64,000 bases of DNA from positions 73,298,001-73,362,000 of the forward strand of contig NC_134136.1 in NCBI RefSeq assembly GCF_040939455.1, written 5' to 3'. The notes beneath the pieces were generated by a model. The model ran no database searches. It was given only the letters and a program-made list of their open reading frames with translations, and was not told where the DNA came from. Positions 11,819 to 25,080 of the stretch are shown in pieces. The stretch comes from Microcebus murinus. Lineage: Eukaryota > Chordata > Mammalia > Primates > Cheirogaleidae. The position numbers and the translations under genes are program-made. How positions within the stretch are numbered: position 1 is the first letter of the stretch; the number at the start of each line of letters is the position of its first letter.

Positions 11819-13354
11819 TTTTTTTTCTATTTCAGCATATTATGGGGGTTCAAATGTTGAGGTTACGTATATTGCCCTTGAGCCCCCTCCCATTCAGAGC
11901 TTCATGCGTGTCCATCCCCTAGATGGTGTGCATTGCACTCATTATGTATGTATATACCCATCCCCTCCTCTGCCCTCCCACTGCCCGACACCTGATAAAT
12001 ATTATTCCTGTATGTCCACTTAGGTGTTGATCAGTTAATACCAATTTGCTGGTGACTACATATGGTTCTTATTTTCCTATTCTTGGGATACTTCACTTAG
12101 TAGAATGGGTTCCAGCTCTATCCAGGAAAATACAAGAGGTGCTATGTCACCATTGTTTCTTATAGCTGAATAGTACTCCATGGTATACATTTTATTAATC
12201 CACTCAGGTATTGATGGGCACTTGGGTTGTTTCCACAGCTTTGCAATTATGAATTGTGCTGCTGTAAACATTCGAGTGCAGGTTTCTTTTTTGTAGAGTG
12301 TCACTGGATCTTTTGGGTAGATGCCCAGTAATGGGATTTCTGGATCAAATGGTAGATCCACATGTATCGTTTTAAGGTATCTCTATATTGCTTTCCACAG
12401 AGGTTGAACTAGGTTGCTATCCCACCAACAGTGAGTGCTCCTACCTCTCTGCATCCACGCCAGCATTTATTGTTTAGGGACTTTTTGAGACAGGCCATTC
12501 TTACTGGAGTTAAGTGATTGATATCTCATTGTGGTTTTGACTTGCATTTCCCTGATGATTACAGATGTTGAGAATCTTTTCATATGTTTGTTGGCCATTA
12601 TTCTGTCTTCTTTTGAAAAGTTTCTGTTCATGTCCTTTACCCACTTTTTGGTAGGGTTTTTGATATTTTCTTGCTGATTTTCCTGAGTTCTAAATAGATT
12701 CTAGTTATCAGCCCCTTATCGGATGTGTAGCGTGTGAAAATTTTCTCCCATTCTGTAGGTTGTATGTTTGCTCTCTTGACAGTTTCTTTGGCTGTGCAGA
12801 AGCTTTTTAGTTTGATCATGTCCCATTTATTTATTTTTGTTGCTGCTGTGATTGCCTTTGGGGTGCTCTTCATAAATTCTTTGCCTAAGCCAATGTTTAG
12901 AAGAGTATTTCCAACAATTTTCCTCTAGAATTGTAATCGTTTCACACCTTAGGTTTAAGTCTGTTACCCAGCGTGAGTTGATTTTTGTGAGAGGTGTGGA
13001 TCCTGCTTCAGTCTTCTACATAAGGCTATCAAGTTTTCCCAGCACCATTTATTGAATAAGGATTCTTTTCCCCAGTGTATGTTTTTGTCTGCTTTTTCAA
13101 AGATTAGATGACTATATGAGGATGGTTTTATATCAGGGTTCTCAGTTCTGTTCCACTGGTCAATGTCCCTATTCTTGTGCCAGTACTATGCTGATTTAAT
13201 TACTATAGCCTTGTAGTACAGTTTGAAATCTGTCAAATTGATACTTCCCATTTTGTTTTTATTGCCTAGAATTGCTTTTGCTATATGGGGTCTTCTCTGG
13301 TTCCATACAAAGCGTAAAATTATTTTTTCTATATCTGTGAAAAATGACGTTGGC
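11819..13354 (-). mobile_element. L1, 5'-truncated, inserted in tandem copy 2
   Basis: On the plus strand the element starts with the T-run of its A-tail, then 'tatttcagcatattatgggg', and runs to 'atatctgtgaaaaatgacgt'. It covers the 3'UTR and the last third of ORF2. Copies 1 and 3 of the tandem unit pass straight across this position ('gaattcataataggaactaa' at 16807 pairs with 'cattcttaatatgaactaaa' at 13354), which gives the empty site and dates the insertion after the duplication. Confidence 0.9.
12035..13354 (-). pseudogene. L1 ORF2 C-terminal remnant
   Basis: C-terminal third of L1 ORF2, covering the end of the reverse-transcriptase region and the C-terminal cysteine-rich part. Open pieces are 12077-12361 (with [20 protein letters not shown] and MEYYSAIRNNGDIAPLVFSW) and 12637-12873 (with [20 protein letters not shown]). 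Frameshifts and stops separate them. The natural stop after the NWY-type end lies near 12035. The catalytic FADD motif and endonuclease are not included, so no activity is expected. Confidence 0.88.
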
Positions 13355-15790
13355 ATTCTTAATATGAACTAAAATTCTCATTTTCTCTTCCTCAAAGTTC
13401 TCTAGATAGTAGTGCTTCAGAAAGATTCCACAACAAATCTCATGAGAAGTATGCAAAATCCTTCAAAATCATGCTTCTGGAGTTTGATCTCAAAATAAAA
13501 TAAATTATTGCAAGACAAGAGTTAAGGATTGCTAAGAAAGGGACAGTTCAAAAATGAAGGTGCTATTTTGCCTTTTGGTATTATGATTTAAAACATAATA
13601 GTGTGATTATATGGTAAGATGTTCATATAAATTTGTTGCAGGAACTCTCTAAGTTTTCTCATCAAATAGTATTGTCTGAAAAGTAATGAAGCAGTAAGGC
13701 GGTGGGGCAAAAGGTAATATATAAAATTCATAAGAGGAGGGGTAAGGGAAAGTAGAGAAGGATGAAAAGCAGAAAGAGGAGGAAGAGAAAAATGAAGAAG
13801 TAACAGAAAAAAGAACAGCAGTTACATGGTCAGAAGTTACATGGTCCTTACCTACACAGTAGGCAATGTACTTGGGGCTTTTACGTACATGTTCTCATTG
13901 GATCCTAATGGCAAACCCGTGTCACTGAATCTTTTACTAACTCACTAACAGATTTGTTATGAGTATTGATTGGGAAACATGTAAAGATTTCTTCAGAACC
14001 TGAAAAGTAACCGATAACTAAAGGATATAACAACATAATTTGATATATGTAAAAAAGAAAAATTACTTCTATACATTCATTTCCCATTTACAATCTACTC
14101 ACCTATTCATTAGATTAAGATTTTCAGTAATTGTATTAGTTATAAGTCACCATAACTATTCCATCATTTTTCTTTAAACTAAATAGCCCCAATATTTTTG
14201 CTGTTTCAGATACATAATAGAACAATTCAGGAGCTGGCTGCAAATTCCTTCCAAATTCATTGTATGGTAGAATTATTTTCAGAACAGAAGCTTCCCCTTG
14301 CTTCTAATCAACTATGATGACGTCCATTTTTAGGAATTAATCTTTTATCATTTTTACCAGGTACAGGTAATAGACAAGACCCTATATCATCAACTGGAAG
14401 CAAAGTGGCTCCAGGACCTCCAAGCCATTGTTTTGCTACCTTGACACCTGGAATTAATACCTGCATGCAATGCTAACCTAGTGAGACTAACCTAGTTAAT
14501 CTTCAAACAAAGCAGACTAATAAGTTGTATTAGCAACAGAATGCATTAAGATATATGATAATCTTATAAAGTAATCAGTAATAGAGAATGACATTATTAA
14601 AAGATAATAACGACAATTTCAAGGGAAAAGAAACAGGAGATATCTATTCTGTAGATTCTAATATTGGCTGTAAATATCTGAATAAAATGACTGCTTGCAA
14701 TTAAAAAGCCTCCAATGCATTCCTGTGGTTGATTAGATGGATACATGAACATTTACAAACACACATACACAAAAACTTCTCAGCATTGATATTCATGGAG
14801 TATCCTGGAGAGTAAATAAGTAGTGCAGCAATGGTCAGAGTGGATTCCAATTTTCATCTGAAAGAAACTGAAGTACTAAGCCACAATTATGAGAACATGA
14901 ACAAAGGCCCACATGTGTTTCCAGGCATATCAAAATATACACTGAATATGTATATATTTTAAATATACCCAGGAAGATGCCACATGACATGTAGTAAGAG
15001 ATTATTAAATATTTCATTATAAATTATTGCCTTATTTCAAAAGTTATGTCAGTTACTAATTTTGTTAATCATCAATACATAAATATATATTTTATTTTTA
15101 AAAAATTCACTTGTTATGAGACATTAGAGAATCATTTAACCTCTACATGTTTAAGGATTTCCCTGCTTAAAATTTGATAATAGGAAATTTCCCCTTGCAA
15201 ACTAGATTATGGGACTGGGACCAAATTTTCACCTAAAATATTTACAGCTGGATGAAATATGTAACATAAAGGGTTTTCAAGCATTGTACATTGGGAAGTG
15301 CATGACAGACATCGTGAGAGAGAGGAGACAAATGAGTAGAACTTCTCCATTGTCCTAGCAGACTGCTCAGGGACAGAATGTAGACTTCAGTATGGGGAGA
15401 GTGAACCCAGGCAAAGCCTGGCGATTTCCCATATTAAGAGACTGAAACGGAAAAACTGATGATCATCTCAACAAAGGCAGTGAAACATAGCATTTGACTA
15501 ACATCTGTATGTGGAAAAGACTATCATATCAGTAAATAAGGAATAGCTGAGTATGTCCTCAATTTGTTGAAAGCCATCTACAGAAATTTTATAATGAACA
15601 TCATGCTTGATTATATAAGATTCAATGCTTTATTTCTGAGATCAGGAATCAGGTAAAAATGTCTGCACTCACCATTTCTATGCAACGGTGATGATAATAA
15701 CTTCCAAGTATTAGAATAAGGTGATAAGCTCTGTTTCTTAATTTTAAATCATGGAAGGAAAACCCAGAGATGTCATCATTTGCAACCATT

Positions 15791-18520
<2,730 letters not shown>

Positions 18521-19012
18521 TTTGATGTGAACTACCTCAGTGTATTAGACTATTAAAAAGCAAGAGATTTAACCTTTACATGCCCAGGTATCTTGTTTAC
18601 TAAAAGGTGATCATCAACCTGTTCCCAGTTTTAATAATGAAATGAGTCATAGTAAAATTACTAGCAGTCTGGTAGTATGATTTAATATTAATATTATTAA
18701 TTATAATAATATTAAAAAGAAAAACAAAAAGCAGCAGCAATAGAAAATGAACAAGGGAAGATATTACATTTTCTTAATCTTTACTTTACAGAACAAGCAA
18801 TTGTACCTGGGACTTTTATGTAGATTTTCTCATTTGACGCTCATGACAAACCCATCATTAAATTTTTTATTAACTTGCTGACACAGATTTGTCATGAGGA
18901 AAACACATGAAGATACCTTTGGAACCTAAAAAGCAACAGAAAAGCAAATAAAAACATAATATTCCAGATCTAAAAACAATCATGATGTGTTCATTTCCTA
19001 TTAAAAACCATT

Positions 19013-19435
19013 TTTATTCTATGTCACTGGCTGTTTCTCCTCAGTCTCTCTTGTTGAATCCTCTCTTCCTTGTTGCCTTAATGTTGAACTGACCATGGGT
19101 TCAGTCTTGGAACCTCTTTTCTGTATATATATTCATTGTCTGGGTGAATGCTTCCAATCTCATGTCTTTAAATATTATCAGTATGTCTATGATACCCAAT
19201 TTTATATATTTAGAGCCTAGACCTCCCTCCTGACTGCTGGTGAATACAATTACTTATCATCTACATCTGCCTGTCTAACCTCATCTTAAATTTAACTGAT
19301 CTCTTAACCACCCTCCCACCCCATCCCCAACCTTCTTGCAACAGAGACTTCTCCATTTCAATTGCTGGTAACTCCATCCTTCCAGTTACCCAAGACAAAA
19401 ATCATTTGGTTCCTTTTTTAAATTATCTTTTCTAA
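19013..19435 (+). other. Old interspersed repeat, family unresolved
   Basis: The text 'atgtctttaaatattatcag', 'gtaactccatccttccagtt' and 'cccaagacaaaaatcatttg' reads like a common old mammalian repeat that I cannot name with confidence. It interrupts partial copy 4 of the tandem array and has no open frame. Confidence 0.4.
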
Positions 19436-19439
19436 CTAT

Positions 19440-19790
19440 TTAGACCTGTACTGTCCAATATGGTCACAATTACCAACTAGCCACATGGGGCTATTGAGCA
19501 GATAAAATGTGACTTGTTTAAATTGTAATGTATTAAAAGAGTAAAATATATACCATATTTGAATTTAGAAAAAATGTAAAATTTCTAATATATTTTATAT
19601 TGATTACATGTTAAAATGATAAAATCTGTGATATGTCAGGTTAAATTAAATATATTATTAAAATTAATTCCACATTTCCTTTTATTGTTTCAATGTGACT
19701 ACCAGGAAATATAAAATTACATATATAGATCACATTATGTTTCTATTACATGGCAACGCTTTATACCAAACTTTTTTGTGAGTTCACTTT
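19440..19790 (+). mobile_element. Old DNA-transposon remnant, probably hAT
   Basis: The core 'ctgtccaatatggtcacaat' plus 'tagccacatggggctattga' is the signature of an old non-autonomous mammalian DNA-transposon family. No end or target duplication was resolved. Confidence 0.45.
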
Positions 19791-20470
19791 TCATGTGGCT
19801 GCTACAATGTCCCTTGATCAGTTGGAATCCAAGTCCCTGCAAAGAATTTATCTGAGAGCTCATTTCTCAGAACAGAGGTGAACAAAACTAAACTAAAATA
19901 AATGTTTGGGGTTTGGGGAGGGAAAATGGGGCACAGAATAAAAAGCAAGGAGCCTTCAAACACCTTGATTTGTTTGATCCTCTAGAGATAGCATTTACTT
20001 AAGGTAAATACTAAAGGTGTGTTGCATGGTTATACTACTGGAATTCAAACGATATGCAAATGATATTACAGATATAAAATATTAAAAATCACTCATACAA
20101 AAACAATGAAAAATAGCAAGCGAAATCAGAGAGCAGAGCAAGAAAGATGAGAAATACATTCCAATATCAATATTTTCCGTAAAACCATCAATAATCAATT
20201 AGAATAGATGAGGAAAAAGCCCATTAATAACAGAATAAATTCTTCATCAAAATTTCAATATCCATTATAAGAAAAATTTAAAACTTTACAAAAAATATAT
20301 GCCACATCTTGAATCAATAGATGGACATTTTCAATATGAGGCACTGGATCAAGCTACTTAAATACAGTATTTGTTTAAGAATTTAGAGCTACCATTGTAG
20401 ATCAGAGCTGGTAGTTGCAATGAAATAAGGCAAACTCTAGATTTGCTGGTAACTACAATTAAATCTGTTT

Positions 20471-21290
20471 CTTTTCATATATTCAAACACATACCACATA
20501 GTTTAATCTATTGTTCAAGGGGAATAACCATGGAGTAATATTCAGTAAGAAACTATATGTATGAACAGTGTGCACAACTATACATTCAAGCCAAAAGTCC
20601 TCAGTATGTTTGAATACATATTAACATATATATGTTTGAGCATGGGAGTATTCTTGAATGTTATGGCCCAGAAAGATAACATGGAAAGGGAAAAGGGTTG
20701 AATGGAGAATTTATGGAGATGATGAATTTTTATTAAATATCTTATTAAATATTCCCTATTATCACCATTTAGGCAGAGAATATACTATAGCTGTTTGTGA
20801 GATATCAATAAATTTTTTATATAAGTAAACTTTAACCAGTCACTTTCTGTGGAGCTATAAAAATCACTTATCTTTTAGAAGCTGGTCATTTTCCTATCTC
20901 TAAGGAGAAGACAATATTCTCTTTGTTTTAATAATAGCAAGTATAAAACAATAATACAGCTTTGTTATTTACTGAAGTATTCTCAAGGATAGTCAAGGGG
21001 CTGAAGTACTCTATGATCTCACATAACCCTTACAACCACCTCTTGATAAAGAACATATCAAGATTCTACATCACAGGTTTGTCTTGAGGATTAAGTAAGA
21101 CAATATATGTGAAATAATTCTGTAATATACAAACTATTCACAGACACAATGACAACATCTCACCTTTGGATTCCCCATCCAACATAATGCATCTATTCCT
21201 GATCTGTGTTCTATCTACTTGGAGACTTCTTACCTTTCTTGTCGGTTAAGATTAACCATACAATTTACTTATCATTTAGGACCTGACACT
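20471..21290. other. Unassigned sequence with a MIR-like core
   Basis: No gene seen. Near 21060-21130 'cacaggtttgtcttgaggat' followed by 'taagtaagacaatatatgtg' resembles MIR and also the MIR-like part of the tandem unit, so it may be a further decayed copy. Confidence 0.35.
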
Positions 21291-21298
21291 CTCTAGAT

Positions 21299-21496
21299 CA
21301 AGGGTCCTCAAACTTTTTAAACAGGGGGCGGCCAGTTCACTGTCCCTCAGACCGTTGGAGAGTGCGCACTGCGGGCCCGGACAAGTCGGCTGCTAAGCAG
21401 GACAGGCAGTGGTGGCAAAAACATTTATCCGGAGGGCGGGATAAATGTGCTAGGTGGTCCGCATGTGGCCCACGGGCCGTAGTTTGAGGATGTCTC
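21299..21496. mobile_element. Short non-autonomous hAT-type element
   Basis: About 198 bp with imperfect inverted ends: left 'caagggtcctcaaacttttt', and right end reverse complement 'gagacatcctcaaactacgg'. Flanks form a likely 8-bp target duplication, 'ctctagat' (21291-21298) and 'ttctggat' (21497-21504), matching at six of eight positions; 8 bp is the hAT size. It is unusually GC-rich for its surroundings ('gtgcgcactgcgggcccgga'). No transposase. Confidence 0.75.
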
Positions 21497-21504
21497 TTCT
21501 GGAT

Positions 21505-22139
21505 AGTCTAAGGTTGAGGAGGCTGCCAAGGCCACAATATATAAACTGATAGCAACATCACTTCACAATAATGAACCAAAGGCCTAAATCTTTGAATTGA
21601 AGTGAACATTCTGTCTCTAAAGGGCAAATATGAATGAATGGGCGAGGTCTTAGTCCCAACCATAAGCATATCCTCTGGCTCACCCTATCAAGAATGAAAT
21701 GTGGAATTTAGTTTTTAAGGTTTTGCAATGCCTCATACACGGCTATTACCAAATATCCAAAGAACTGAAAACAATCAAAAAAGATGACTACCATTAACTT
21801 GTTTTAGTAAGCTGGGTGGAAAAATAAGACATATGCAAAAACAAAGAGCTTCCCTTAATACCAACAATACTTATTTTAAAAACATATTTCAGAACTACCG
21901 ATTTTGATAATGAGGAAAAGAATAATTCAGACAAACATTCTTCCTTTGGACAACTAAAAAAGCTAAGCAAAATAAATTTTACAATTCCTCTTAAAAGTTG
22001 CAGAGACCTAGAAAGTGAGGAAATGTCTGGCCAAAATCTAGAAGACAAGAACTGAGAGAGATAAGCCCAGACTCAAAGGTGCTTTGCACAGATGGTACTT
22101 GCTTTTACTGTGCCCAGGTTCAAGTCTATCTTATATACA
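21505..22139. other. Unassigned non-coding sequence
   Basis: No gene recognised. The segment around 21760-21860 ('agtaagctgggtggaaaaat') is similar to 23940-24000 ('aataagctgggcagacaaga'), a possible decayed duplicate about 2.2 kb away. Confidence 0.35.
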
Positions 22140-22690
22140 CCTACTAGAGTTGTCATTTGAGAACCTCAGTCAGACTACACCAACACTCTGCTCAAAATTC
22201 AATAGCTCCTCATATCACTCAGGATAAAATTCAAGCAAAAGCCTTGCTTTAGAAGAGGTCTTCTGTGATCGTTCCCAATCTCTGCTCTTAAGACTCCACT
22301 CTCTACCATGCTAACTTCCCCAAGTGCTGTCCTCTCTTCCTTGAAAATCAGGGGAACACTCCTCCAAACAAGAAATTGTCAGGAGCTCTTCTCTTGACCT
22401 GCAATACTCTGCCTCCAGAGAGCCACCAGGCTTGAGCCTCAATTCCTCTAAGTTCCTTCTACAAGGCCGCTTTACCAATAGGAGCCTTGACTGACCCCTT
22501 CACTCTTATTCTATATGCCCTGCATTGCTTTTTTCTTCTTTAAAACACTGACATTCTTGGTTGTGGGTTTGCTTTTTTGTCTGCCTCTTGCTACTTTTTT
22601 CTTCACTTCTGTGTCTCTAATACCTAGAACAAGGCTTGATACATAGTAAGCACTTAAAAAATATTTATTGATTTAATCAACAATAGTAAT
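22140..22690 (+). mobile_element. L2 LINE 3' portion
   Basis: A long colinear match to the L2 pattern: 'caggataaaattcaagcaaa', 'tccccaagtgctgtcctctc', 'ctctaagttccttctacaag', 'cttctgtgtctctaatacct' and the end 'gatacatagtaagcacttaa'. It is ancient and has no open frame. Confidence 0.75.
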
Positions 22691-24046
22691 AGTGTGATGT
22701 CATTATAGGATTAAATGATAGTTTATTGGAGAAAATTTGATAACTCTAATAATCCAGAGTACAATGAATTTTTACAGATTATGAATCCAGGTAAAGCCTC
22801 ATTTTATCCCACACACCAAAATTCACTTTAAATGAATTAAAAAAGATGAATTTTAAACTATAATTGCAACAAAACCTATTGACTAAAAGGCATGCCAGTG
22901 ATATACTATTAGTGAGAAAAACATTGCAAAATCCCATTTATATAAAAAATTGACAATGACAAATACATATACAGAAATAGAACTAAATACAGAGATAGAA
23001 ATACATGTGCACATCTGTGAGTAATAATGTATTTGTTTTAACCTAGACAAAGTTGTGGAAATGTTCCTAGGTGTTTACCATGTTTAAGTCAGGATAGTTG
23101 GAATTCAGGAGTAGAGATGGGGGTGAAATAGCAATATTTTTCCAGATGTGCCTTGCACCTTATACTTGATAAGCAAGTATTCATTTATAATTTATAGAAA
23201 AAGTCAAGAAATGAAAATCAAAAAAAATTTGAAAGCAAACCAAAGCAACTCAATGACATCCCTTATCCTAAGCCTCTAGATTCTCCATCTCTAAAAGGAT
23301 GTTCATGCCTACTCTAATTAACAATATTTACTGAATGCTTATGCAGATGTCAGAGTAATGAGTAACTTTTTACTGATTATTTTATTTAATCCCTACCTCC
23401 CTACAACAAATACTATGTCGTATATGAAATTATTACTTCTCTCACACAGATTTAAAATGAGGATTAAACTGAGATACAATATGTGAAAATAGAGTTGACA
23501 ACTACAAAGTGGCATGAAAACTTATAGGCTCTGATCACAATTGACTTTTTATGTAACATTAAACATATATTCACAATATATCTCTTTCCTAGTTATAGCC
23601 TACATCCTTTCTAGCAAGAACTGAGTTATAGCTTCTCAGCTGAGTTCAACCCTAAATGTTATACTGCTCTTTTTTACCTAAAGGTTCCAGTGAATTTCTG
23701 TTTCACATGCCTACCAGAGAATTTTCTTGATCAGCCAGCATCAATTCAAACCCCACGAACAGGTCACATCTCTGTGCAAAGTGACTGCAGGGTGTCCTAG
23801 TCCAGCAATCCAGAACACTGCCTAGCTCTGCCAATACGTGACTCTATAGCACTGTGTGGTCTGGTTTTAATTTTGCAATATATAGAACTCCAAAATTATA
23901 TTACTACGAAACCAAAAACACCAAGGGAATCAACTACAATGTTTTGATAACTGAAAAGATATTTCAATAAGCTGGGCAGACAAGACCTATACAAAGACAA
24001 CTAGAAACATTTCCCAAAGGTTCTAAAAGGTGGATTGATTACATTG

Positions 24047-24048
<2 letters not shown>
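22691..24048. other. Unassigned sequence with old L1 and MIR pieces
   Basis: Near 22790-22910 'cattttatcccacacaccaa' and 'ttaaaaaagatgaattttaa' resemble old L1 ORF2 on the plus strand. Near 23450-23500 'cacagatttaaaatgaggat' is MIR-like. No gene. Confidence 0.4.

Positions 24049-24082
<34 letters not shown>
24049..24082. repeat. (AC)n microsatellite
   Basis: Seventeen uninterrupted AC dinucleotides. Likely polymorphic in length. Confidence 0.97.
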
Positions 24083-24085
<3 letters not shown>

Positions 24086-24249
24086 GAGCCTGGGTGAAGT
24101 CAATATTGTAAACAAAGCAATTTTTTCTTAAGTTCGTGGTATACAGTAATTGCATTAAAACTCGCCATGTGACTTAAGAGGTAAATTGACTAAATAAAGT
24201 TTATCATAAAGTATAAAGTGCTAAAAACATTTTTAAAATGACAAAAATT

Positions 24250-24566
24250 GGCCAGGCGTGGTGGCTCATGCCTGTAATCCTAGCACTCTGGGAGGGTTAG
24301 CCGGGCGGATTGCTCGAGGTCAGGAGTTCGAAACCAGCCTGAGCAAGAGCAAGACCCTGTCTTTACTATAAATAGAAAGAAATTAATTGGCCAACTAATA
24401 TATATAGAAAAAATTAGTCAGGCATGGTGGTGCATGCCTGTAGTCCTAGCTACTTAGGAGGCTGAGGCAGCAGGATCGCTTGAGCCCAGGAGTTTGAGGT
24501 TGCTGTGAGCTAGGCACTCACTCTAGCCTGGGCAACAAAGCGAGACTCTGTCTCAAAAAAAAAAAA
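24250..24566 (+). mobile_element. Lemur-type Alu with target duplication
   Basis: Dimeric Alu with the lemur linker and an A-tail, flanked by the duplication 'aaaatgacaaaaatt' (24235-24249 and 24564-24578). Its right arm reads 'gagctaggcactcactctag', so it lacks the usual 'ctgacgccacg' segment, a small deletion. Confidence 0.94.
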
Positions 24567-24578
24567 ATGACAAAAATT

Positions 24579-25076
24579 AAGAGCAAAAAGGAATATCTGT
24601 CATGTGATAATGGCATGGTAAACTATAATCAAAAATAGAGTGGAGAGTGGTTAAGGGCTCAAGAGTTTAGAGTTCCAGGAAAGAAAACTATTGTTTCAAA
24701 TGATAATTAGAAAGTAATATATTTGGAAGAAAAAAGTGGTCTCAGATTCTCATTCTGTTTCACATAAACAATTGCATCCCACAAGAGCTAAAGAGCTAAA
24801 ATCTTGAGTTATAAGGAATAAAATAATTTCTATTAAAGCAACCCAAAAGCATGCCTAATGTATATTCACTAGTATATATTTCTCTCAGTGTAGAAAACTG
24901 TGCAAAAAAAGAGGCAGTCAGACTATCAATACTGAGTATGTAATGTTGGGGTAACAGACAGAGGGAATTGGGAGGGATAACTTTTACTTCATATAGCTTA
25001 GTTTGTCTTCTATTCAGGATAAATAAGTACTAAATAAATAATTTCAAATAATGACAAAAAAATATTTTAATCCAAG
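24579..25076. other. Unassigned non-coding sequence
   Basis: Nothing recognised between the Alu target duplication and the piggyBac element. Confidence 0.4.
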
Positions 25077-25080
25077 TTAA

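Larger units (their letters stand above)
11241..15790 (+). repeat. Tandem duplication unit, copy 2 (with L1 insertion)
   Basis: Second copy, colinear with copy 1. Matching landmarks are 'tgtttgcagtgtcttcaatg' (11260), 'tttctacatttcacatctgc' (11570), 'ctctagatagtagtgcttca' (13401), a purine-rich tract (13736-13830), a MIR-like core (13915-14010), 'tttcagatacataatagaac' (14204), 'atatacccaggaagatgcca' (14963) and 'aacccaggcaaagcctggcg' (15404). It carries the L1 insertion 11819-13354, which copies 1 and 3 lack. It also lacks about 0.5 kb that copies 1 and 3 share between the 'ctctagat' and MIR-like landmarks. Confidence 0.8.
18521..20470 (+). repeat. Tandem duplication unit, partial copy 4
   Basis: The sequence 'caacctgttcccagttttaa' (18611) and the following 'aatgagtcatag' repeat copy 3 at 17630. 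The MIR-like core returns at 18850-18930 ('cagatttgtcatgaggaaaa'). After an insertion (19013-19790) the landmark 'tttctcagaacagagg' (19863) continues the unit. Weak similarity to the L1-like part reaches about 20470. The start is in the middle of the unit, so this junction was rearranged. Confidence 0.55.
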
